The translations under genes and the position numbers were made by a program. A stretch of DNA of 9,459 bases from JAVVEZ01 sp032250895 (GTDB taxonomy: Bacteria > Pseudomonadota > Gammaproteobacteria > Pseudomonadales > Pseudohongiellaceae). Positions within the stretch are counted from its first letter, which is position 1; each line of letters begins with the position of its first letter. Below the pieces are notes generated by a model. That model did no database searches. It saw nothing but the letters and a program-made list of their open reading frames with translations, and was not told the DNA's origin. Location of the stretch: positions 1-9,459 of the forward strand of contig JAVVEZ010000109.1 of the NCBI GenBank assembly GCA_032250895.1, given 5' to 3'. Shown piece by piece: positions 1 to 5,103 of the stretch.

Positions 1-1
1 G

Positions 2-91
2 TACCGGCAGGATCATCTGCACCTGTGGCAGCATGATGATGCCCTGGCATGGCTGCGCAAGGCCTGGCGGGCTGTGCCCAAATACAAGTGA
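2..91 (+). CDS. C-terminal tail of an unidentified protein (5' end outside window)
   Basis: A reading frame is open from base 2 to a TGA at 89-91 and would encode the last 29 residues of a protein. The end of the peptide is rich in Trp, His, Leu and Lys and reads ALAWLRKAWRAVPKYK, which resembles an amphipathic C-terminal helix of a real protein. The codons are GC-rich at third positions, like the neighbouring genes. I do not recognise the family and the rest of the gene lies outside the window. It is convergent with the Rieske oxygenase gene, 121 bases separating the two stop codons. It could be a chance open frame, since only 29 codons are seen. Confidence 0.4.
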   Translation, partial: YRQDHLHLWQHDDALAWLRKAWRAVPKYK

Positions 92-212
92 ACAGAAAGA
101 AAAAGATGACGACAGGCTCATCCTGTGAGAGTGAGCAATGCACGCAATTTTTTGGGGATTTTACGCGGCTCCGCGGCACTCCAGAGCAGCAGTCGGGTGT
201 GCAGCAGGATGT
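92..212. other. Convergent intergenic spacer with a weak terminator-like hairpin
   Basis: This spacer lies between two convergent stop codons. It holds a short inverted repeat, ACAGG (112-116) and CCTGT (122-126) around a five-base loop. Read on the - strand it is followed seven bases later by the T-rich run TTTTTCTTTC. That is the order expected of a weak intrinsic terminator for the Rieske gene, but the stem has only five pairs and is not adjacent to the T run. No gene is seen here. Confidence 0.3.
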
Positions 213-1553
213 TCACGATTTCCTGCCGGCTTGCCCGGCAAACAGGACCTCAATTTCCTTGCCTACGCAACTCGCGCATATCTCGCCATAGCTTTTCAGC
301 CACTCGGCTTCCTGCGGCAGCATCATCTCGCCGGCGCGCGGCCCGTAGTAGATTCCCGGGCTGGCGACGCCGTCCGGAACGGCTTTTTCCTTCTGGAAGG
401 CTTGCAGGGATTTCAGCAGCCGGCGCCGGGTCATGATAATCATCTTGTCGCTGGTGGCCAGGTGTTCCTTTGTCCTGTCTACAATCCTGCCCATGCTTTC
501 GGTGATGGCCTGGTCCTGCATGTGCACACCATCGATGCCGGTGTAGGAATCGTGTTGCTGGACAGTGCGGTCGATGCCGTAATCATTGTCGGCATTGTTC
601 TGGTAACGAAAGCGACCTCGCCAGTCGTTGCTGTGGTACTGGCCTTCGTCCAGCTTGAAATGGATGCCGATCAGTCCTTTACCCTTTTTATCGGCCAGGG
701 CGATGGGCGGCCGGTCCGGAATGGGGGCTGACAAGTGCCAGAACATGGTGTTCTCGTCGTCCACCGGTACCCATGCCCTGGCGATGATATTGCCCTGCAA
801 GGGACCGCCCGGCGGCATGGTCCAGAAGGGCATCAGGAAATGGGCGATGCGCCAGTAATATTGGCCTTCATCACCCGGACGGAAGGCGCCGTACATGGTG
901 CCGTACGCAGTTTCCTCCACCTCGAAATGGGGTGCCCGGTCCTTCTGGAAATAATAGGCAGGGCTTCCCGGCGGAAAATGCTTTTCGTCCAGGGCGCCCA
1001 GATGCAGGAAGGACAGGTGCGCCGTGTCAATGTCCCCTTCCAGGGCCTGCAGCCAGTTGCATTCGCGTAAACCACATTTGATCCAGCGCTTGTCCTCGGG
1101 CAACAGGTTGGCTTCGAATTTCGGTAACTCTGGCTGCGGGTCGGCCTTGCCCATGTATACCCACACCACGCCGCCCCGTTCGTGGACACCGTAGGCTGTC
1201 GCCCGTACCTGCTCCCTGATCGTACTGTCGGCAGCTTCCGTCGGCGTTTCCAGGCATTTGCCGCTAACATCGAACTTCCAGCCATGGTACACACAACGGA
1301 TGCCGTCCTCTTCGTTGCGCCCGTAGTACAGCGAGGCGCACCGGTGCGGGCAGTGGTGTTCAAACACGCCTACCTTGCCGGAGGTGGTGCGAAAGGCGAT
1401 GAGATTCTCTCCCAGGATGCGCAGTCTGACCGGGGGCGCATCGGGTGCCAGTTCGTCAGATTTGAGCGCCGGGATCCAATATTGCCGCATCAGGTTCCCC
1501 ATTGGGGTGCCCGGCCCCGTTTGGGTCAACAGTTCATTGTCCTGTTTTCTCAT
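213..1553 (-). CDS. Rieske [2Fe-2S] aromatic ring-hydroxylating oxygenase, phthalate 4,5-dioxygenase type
   Basis: This 446-residue protein is the oxygenase (alpha) component of a Rieske non-heme iron oxygenase, which inserts O2 into an aromatic or related substrate using electrons from a separate reductase. The Rieske cluster ligands are C68-x-H70 and C87-x2-H90. The mononuclear iron site is EGDIDTAHLSFLH, giving bridging D176 and ligands H179 and H184. The C-terminal part has the conserved run NNADNDYGIDR, then VHMQDQAITESMG and a downstream DRTKEHL stretch, as in the phthalate 4,5-dioxygenase/LigXa-like subfamily of homo-oligomeric oxygenases. Length is normal and no frameshift is seen. 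The ATG at 1553 is preceded by GAAGG at a spacing of four bases. No reductase or ferredoxin gene is next to it, so its electron donor is encoded elsewhere or was lost. The substrate cannot be deduced; O-demethylation is an alternative to dihydroxylation. Confidence 0.92.
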   Translation of the reverse strand: MRKQDNELLTQTGPGTPMGNLMRQYWIPALKSDELAPDAPPVRLRILGENLIAFRTTSGKVGVFEHHCPHRCASLYYGRNEEDGIRCVYHGWKFDVSGKCLETPTEAADSTIREQVRATAYGVHERGGVVWVYMGKADPQPELPKFEANLLPEDKRWIKCGLRECNWLQALEGDIDTAHLSFLHLGALDEKHFPPGSPAYYFQKDRAPHFEVEETAYGTMYGAFRPGDEGQYYWRIAHFLMPFWTMPPGGPLQGNIIARAWVPVDDENTMFWHLSAPIPDRPPIALADKKGKGLIGIHFKLDEGQYHSNDWRGRFRYQNNADNDYGIDRTVQQHDSYTGIDGVHMQDQAITESMGRIVDRTKEHLATSDKMIIMTRRRLLKSLQAFQKEKAVPDGVASPGIYYGPRAGEMMLPQEAEWLKSYGEICASCVGKEIEVLFAGQAGRKS

Positions 1554-1883
1554 AAGGCCTTCGGGTCTCCGTGAACGACAGTCCCACCCGCAGTGAACGC
1601 ACCTGCATGATGCCTTGAGTATAAGACGAACAAAAGCCCTTTTCCAAGCCGGTTCATACTTAATTGATCGTTGGGCCGGTAGTCAGGTTGCCGGCAATTC
1701 CCACTCTATTGGATTGGCTGAAAAGCGGCGATTCCTTACCCCCGCCCGGCGGGGGGTGATGGTGGTGCGGTGCTTGCTGTTGGTGGGCAAAGTCCTTGAA
1801 ATCAACTTAGGTTATTTAAAATATACCCATAAAATCAATGTATAAAATTGAGCAATGAGCCCCGATTGGCACCAGCCACACGG

Positions 1884-1899
1884 ATCTCTGGCCAGAGAT
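1884..1899. promoter_or_regulatory. Perfect 16-bp palindrome, possible operator
   Basis: ATCTCTGGCCAGAGAT reads identically on both strands over all 16 bases. Perfect palindromes of this size in a gene-free spacer are typical of binding sites for dimeric regulators. It lies about 330 bases upstream of the Rieske start codon and beside an AT-rich patch, so it could control that gene. No regulator gene is adjacent, and the role is inferred from symmetry alone. Confidence 0.35.
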
Positions 1900-1990
1900 G
1901 GGCGCGGATACGATCAATCTGCTTTCTCAGCCTGCTGTCGATGTCGCATTACCAGGGTAGTGACGAGGCTGTACGTTAAATGAAGGTGAT

Positions 1991-2019
1991 GGGAGCGTTT
2001 GGGCGCATGAAACGCTCTC
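1991..2019 (-). terminator. Hairpin just downstream of fic, possible terminator
   Basis: GAGCGTTT (1993-2000) pairs perfectly with AAACGCTC (2010-2017) around a nine-base loop, and further pairs including one G-T extend the stem outward. It begins seven bases after the fic stop codon in the direction of fic transcription. The bases after the stem on that strand contain only a modest T-rich stretch (CACCTTCATTT), so it may stabilise the mRNA 3' end rather than terminate efficiently. Confidence 0.45.
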
Positions 2020-2025
2020 CTGGCT

Positions 2026-3192
2026 TTAGTATTGATGCCCGCCGTCTTCAAACAGGTCGATATAAGGTTGATAACGAAAGCGACGATTGCGGGCCTGCCC
2101 GGTGACTTCCTGCACCAGACCCAACGCGGCCAACCGTGCAACAAGATTATTGGCTGCAACGTAACTGTTGCCCGTAATCAAGGCGACATCTTTCACGGAA
2201 ATAATAGGTCTTTCGTACATGGCTTCCAGCACTCTGTGGCCACTGCCGGCTGAATAGCCAAATTGTTCAGCAATTTGAGCCCGGTGCTGTTCCCGCAGCA
2301 GCAGGATTTGCCGTGCTGTCTCTGTGGCTTGCTGGCTCACATTCACAATGCCCCTCAGGAAAAACCGCAGCCAGGCTTCCCAGTCACCTGTCCCACGAAT
2401 GGCCTGCAGATGGTCATAGTAAGCCTGCCGTTCGCGTTTGAAAAAGTAAGATAAATACAACACCGGCTTTTGCAACACACCTGCTTCACACAACAGCAGT
2501 GCAATCAGCAGGCGGCCAATACGGCCATTGCCATCCAGAAAGGGGTGAATGGTTTCGAATTGCGCGTGTACTATGCCGATTTTGACCAGCAAGGGCAGGC
2601 TGTCGTCGTAGTGTAAAAACTTTTCCAGGTCAGACAGAGCCTGCCCCACCTCATGCGGCGGGGGTGGCACAAAAATAGCCTCGTTCAGCGTACAGCCCGC
2701 CGGTCCAATCCAGTTCTGTGTACGGCGGGGCTCCCCCGGCGTCAGATGACTCCCGCGCACCCCGTGCATCAGTTTTTCGTGGATTTCACAAAACAGGCGT
2801 ACGGAAACCGGCAGTGCCGGCAGCCTTTCCAGCCCGTGTCGCAGCGCAGCAATGTAGTTCAACACCTCACGCACATCAGACGGCCGCTGTCTGTCAAGAA
2901 TCCGCGCTTCCGCTGCCAGTACATCCTGCAAGGAGCTTTGTGTGCCTTCAATCTGGCTCGACAACACCGCTTCCTTACGCACATACATGAACACGAACAG
3001 ATCGGGATTAGGCAGGGTGGTAATGGAACCATCCAGGCGGCCCAGGGCTCTGTCGGCTGATGACAATAACTTCTGCAACTCAGCGTCCAGGGTGATGGCC
3101 GGCACCGGGGGTAGCGGGCCGGGCATAAAGGCCCGATAGCCCGCCTGCTGCCGGATGTAGCGTCCCGCACGGTTGTTATAGGTAGTATTCAC
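2026..3192 (-). CDS. Fic-domain protein AMP-transferase with C-terminal winged helix
   Basis: This 388-residue protein carries the full Fic catalytic motif HPFLDGNGRIGR (H216 to R227), including the catalytic His and the phosphate-binding GNGR loop. Fic enzymes transfer AMP, or another nucleotide part, from a nucleotide to a hydroxyl side chain of a target protein. An N-terminal Fic_N-type region (about 30-115) contains S78-SQI-E82-G83, matching the [S/T]xxxE[G/N] inhibitory motif, so the enzyme should be self-inhibited in the class II manner. Residues about 305-375 look like a winged helix-turn-helix, as in many stand-alone bacterial Fic proteins. The start is a GTG; the in-frame codons just upstream are TGA TAA TAC ACT ATA, so no longer start is possible. 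The protein target is unknown. No separate antitoxin gene is adjacent, as expected when inhibition is built in. It is transcribed divergently from the restriction-type genes to its right. Confidence 0.93.
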   Translation of the reverse strand: MNTTYNNRAGRYIRQQAGYRAFMPGPLPPVPAITLDAELQKLLSSADRALGRLDGSITTLPNPDLFVFMYVRKEAVLSSQIEGTQSSLQDVLAAEARILDRQRPSDVREVLNYIAALRHGLERLPALPVSVRLFCEIHEKLMHGVRGSHLTPGEPRRTQNWIGPAGCTLNEAIFVPPPPHEVGQALSDLEKFLHYDDSLPLLVKIGIVHAQFETIHPFLDGNGRIGRLLIALLLCEAGVLQKPVLYLSYFFKRERQAYYDHLQAIRGTGDWEAWLRFFLRGIVNVSQQATETARQILLLREQHRAQIAEQFGYSAGSGHRVLEAMYERPIISVKDVALITGNSYVAANNLVARLAALGLVQEVTGQARNRRFRYQPYIDLFEDGGHQY

Positions 3193-3224
3193 TATAGTGT
3201 ATTATCACCACCATATTATAGGTA
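3176..3224 (-). promoter_or_regulatory. fic promoter and candidate autoregulatory operator
   Basis: On the - strand a perfect -10 hexamer TATAAT (3220-3215) lies 22 bases before the GTG start of fic, so the 5' leader would be short. No good -35 box is seen at the correct distance. The 9-mer TACCTATAA occurs twice on this strand, once over the -10 box (3224-3216) and once inside the first codons of fic (3184-3176), exactly 40 bases apart. Between them the palindrome CACTATAGTG (3190-3199) contains the start codon itself. The arrangement suggests an operator that could be bound by the winged helix of the Fic protein; that is an inference. Confidence 0.4.
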
Positions 3225-3402
3225 TGCCTTAATATAGCTAAAACTTGCCTCTATATGCAACACAGGGTTTACTATGAGAAGAGCGCGAGCACAACGACGA
3301 AGGCAGGCATGAGCCTCACCCTGGCTGATCAACCCGGATGGCATCCATATTGAGGTCTGGGTAGAATGCAGCTCTACACCAAACCAACACACGGAAGTAG
3401 TC

Positions 3403-3576
3403 ATGGGAAGAAGAGGATCCAGCCCAATTGAGGATCTTGTGGTGATCGCCAGCCGACTTCCGTGGTGGGCAGGTCTGCTTGCTGCATTGATCAGTTATAT
3501 TTTTTTGAGAAATGCGGGCCAGCAGTTCTGGGGGTGTTCAAGTTTTCCGCGATGCAAAGGCACATATCCACTTTAG
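3403..3576 (+). pseudogene. Internally deleted Mrr-type membrane restriction endonuclease (57-residue remnant)
   Basis: The ATG at 3403 is preceded by GGAAG at five bases and opens a 57-codon frame ending in TAG. The N-terminus (GRRGSSPIEDLVV, then LPWWAGLLAALISYIFL) matches the start of a proteobacterial family of restriction endonucleases with an N-terminal membrane segment. The C-terminus, NAGQQFWGCSSFPRCKGT, matches the very end of the same family, the second half of a topoisomerase-type zinc ribbon. Full members have roughly 250-300 residues with an Mrr-like nuclease domain between these parts; here it is missing without loss of frame, joined near residues 35-37. It has no nuclease domain, so it cannot cut DNA. 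Start, ribosome site and stop all remain intact, so a small membrane protein could still be made. Family assignment is from memory of the pattern, without a search. Confidence 0.6.
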
Positions 3577-3624
3577 GGTCATTCAAGAAAGCTACCCTGA
3601 ACGGACTACTACCAGATGAAACCC

Positions 3625-3653
3625 TTGTTGCGTCAACCAGGGGCAGGTATTCT
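3625..3653 (+). promoter_or_regulatory. Weak candidate promoter for the HNH nuclease gene
   Basis: TTGTTG (3625-3630) and TATTCT (3648-3653) are separated by exactly 17 bases and lie about 50 bases before the ATG of the HNH gene. Each box matches the sigma70 consensus only in part (three and four of six), so this is tentative. No strong Shine-Dalgarno sequence is seen before that ATG. Confidence 0.22.
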
Positions 3654-3702
3654 TCTCCGAATGAGCTGGTAATAGCGGCAGCTCGGTAAAAGAGATTCAT
3701 AC

Positions 3703-4698
3703 ATGCGCTACTGGTGGGTCAATCAAAACCAGACTTTTCGTCAGGAGACCGAAGGGGGCTATCTGTGGTCGCCAAAGCGCAATGCAAGTGCTGGCAGAAA
3801 CCCTTTCTATGAATTCATGCGCGAAGTTGCACCCGGCGATTTCATTTTTTCCTTTGAGAGCACCCACATCAGGGCAATTGGCATAGCTGGCTCATATGCC
3901 TACGAATCTCCGAAGCCTGCCGAGTTTGGTAATGCCGGTCCCAACTGGAACACTATAGGCTGGCGCGTCGATGCCCGATTTGTACACATGGACAACCAGA
4001 TCCGGCCAGTCGAGTATATGGATAGGCTTGCCGGGGTACTGCCTCCTCGCTATTCGCCGCTTCAAGCAAACGGCCGGGGCAACCAGGGTGTCTACCTGAC
4101 TTTTGTCGCACCGGCCATGGCCAATATCCTGATCAACTTGATCGGCGCGCAGGCCGTCCAACTGCAATCCATGTTTAATACCATATCCGAAGCCGGTCTA
4201 ACCGACATGCCACAGGCGACAGCCATCGGGCTGGCTGAGTGGGAAGAGCATTTGATGGATACCGTCAGAAATAATTCAGATCTTCCTGAAACCGAGCGTC
4301 AAACGCTTATCATGGCACGTCGCGGACAAGGGATTTTCAAGCAGAATGTTATGCAGATTGAATCACAGTGCCGCATCACAAAGGTTGATCGTATAGAGCA
4401 TTTACGCGCCAGCCACATCAAACCCTGGCGCGATTGTGAAGACAGCACGGAGCGGCTATCGGCGGCTAATGGACTGTTGCTGACACCCACTATTGATCAT
4501 CTGTTCGACCGGGGCTTCATTTCCTTCGAGAACAATGGCAGTCTTCTGATTTCCCCTGCTGCTCACCAATTATCATTACAGAAGATGGGGATAGACATTG
4601 AGCGCCCCGTCAATGTTGGCGTTTTCAGTGACGATCAACGGCACTTTCTGGATTATCACCGGGAGGATGTTTTTCTTGAGGCAAGGGTGAATCGGTAA
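3703..4698 (+). CDS. EVE/PUA-like domain fused to HNH nuclease, candidate modification-dependent restriction enzyme
   Basis: This 331-residue protein has two parts. Residues 1-about 140 begin MRYWWVNQNQTFRQE and contain GGYLWSPK, PGDFIFSFE and IRAIGIAG. This pattern is seen in EVE/PUA-like domains, which in other proteins bind modified bases. Residues about 205-275 form an HNH_2-type nuclease: RRGQGIFKQNV, then C223, ASHIKPW with H238, NGLLL with N256 and DHLFD with H266, which are the three HNH positions. The expected role is cleavage of DNA carrying modified cytosines, as in type IV restriction. The modification recognised cannot be read from the sequence. The gene is complete and follows the Mrr-type remnant in the same direction, with Fic on the other side. 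Base composition is less GC-rich than the conjugation genes at the right, in keeping with acquired defence DNA. The HNH part is secure; the base-reading role of the N-terminal part is inference. Confidence 0.85.
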   Translation: MRYWWVNQNQTFRQETEGGYLWSPKRNASAGRNPFYEFMREVAPGDFIFSFESTHIRAIGIAGSYAYESPKPAEFGNAGPNWNTIGWRVDARFVHMDNQIRPVEYMDRLAGVLPPRYSPLQANGRGNQGVYLTFVAPAMANILINLIGAQAVQLQSMFNTISEAGLTDMPQATAIGLAEWEEHLMDTVRNNSDLPETERQTLIMARRGQGIFKQNVMQIESQCRITKVDRIEHLRASHIKPWRDCEDSTERLSAANGLLLTPTIDHLFDRGFISFENNGSLLISPAAHQLSLQKMGIDIERPVNVGVFSDDQRHFLDYHREDVFLEARVNR

Positions 4699-4791
4699 GC
4701 TTTCCAAGCATCAATTCTGACTCTGAATACGATATTAAACACAGCGGAAAATCGAAGCAGACCTTATCCTTCAAAATCGCCAAGGAATTCT

Positions 4792-4941
4792 GAAGCAGGC
4801 AAAATGCCTGTAACCAAAAGTGTGAACTGGCTCAACTGGCAGTTACGTGGCGACAAAAATGCCGGGCATATGTTTCTGGGGGAAGACTGTGGCTTATGCG
4901 AGAACCCTGAATGGAGCTTTGCAAAAAGCAGGCTGGATTGA
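4792..4941 (+). pseudogene. 3' remnant of an alpha/beta-hydrolase-like gene
   Basis: A frame ending in TGA at 4939-4941 encodes VNWLNWQLRGDKNAGHMF followed by a GEDCGLC segment and NPEWSF. This closely resembles the C-terminal end of a group of secreted or cytoplasmic alpha/beta hydrolases (dienelactone-hydrolase-like), where a WLxWQLKGD helix is followed by a CxLC pair and a Trp near the end. The catalytic Ser, Asp and His regions would lie upstream and are absent. The similarity seems to start near 4792; upstream there is only DNA in the same frame without stop codons back to the stop of the HNH gene. An ATG at 4804 could allow a 45-residue peptide, but there is no clear ribosome site. I read it as a decayed fragment left when the HNH gene or its island was inserted. 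Recognition is from pattern memory, so the family is moderately certain. Confidence 0.5.
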
Positions 4942-5103
4942 CCCTGGGTTTATAGCTGCCTCACAACCCACTGATCTCACAGGGGGAAGTCCATAGGCTT
5001 TCATGGACTCAGCTGAAGCCGGACAGCTTGATATTCACGATGGACGCAGCAGGATTACCCGTTTATTCTTCCACCCATAATAACCAGAAGAAAAGGGTGT
5101 CCC
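4942..5103 (+). other. Leader region of the PQQ dehydrogenase with an inverted repeat
   Basis: This spacer holds the inverted repeat AGTCCAT (4988-4994) and ATGGACT (5003-5009) around eight bases, either an operator-like site or a small hairpin. Further on, TTGATA resembles a -35 box but has no good -10 at the right distance, and CATAAT (5076-5081) resembles a -10 without a good -35. The ribosome site AAAGGG (5092-5097) lies six bases before the GTG start at 5104 and supports that start. No gene is seen. Confidence 0.45.

Larger units (their letters stand above)
1554..2025. other. Gene-free spacer upstream of the Rieske gene and downstream of fic
   Basis: No convincing gene is seen in these 472 bases; the open frames have poor codon character and no recognisable motifs. 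The stretch contains a GC-only hairpin near 1739-1755 (CCCCCGC around a three-base loop), an AT-rich patch at about 1796-1853 that could hold promoters, a perfect 16-bp palindrome (1884-1899) and a hairpin just past the fic stop codon (1991-2019). Promoters for the Rieske gene would lie in the 1554-1853 part, but I could not place -35 and -10 boxes with correct spacing on the - strand. Confidence 0.6.

Noticed and set aside
138..731. Open frame of 197 codons on the + strand
   Set aside because: It lies opposite the Rieske oxygenase, whose motifs are unmistakable on the other strand, and shows no family pattern of its own.
1615..1845. Possible 76-residue protein in the spacer upstream of the Rieske gene
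   Set aside because: No ribosome site, mixed codon character and it runs through a GC hairpin and an AT-rich patch; looks non-coding.
1914..2159. 81-codon frame on the - strand beginning with a LLHGW-like string reminiscent of hydrolases
   Set aside because: Most of it overlaps the fic C-terminus in another frame, and the match is a short chance string.
3216..3404. 62-codon frame on the - strand in the fic/restriction divergent spacer
   Set aside because: It covers the fic promoter region, has no ribosome site or motif, and appears to be chance.
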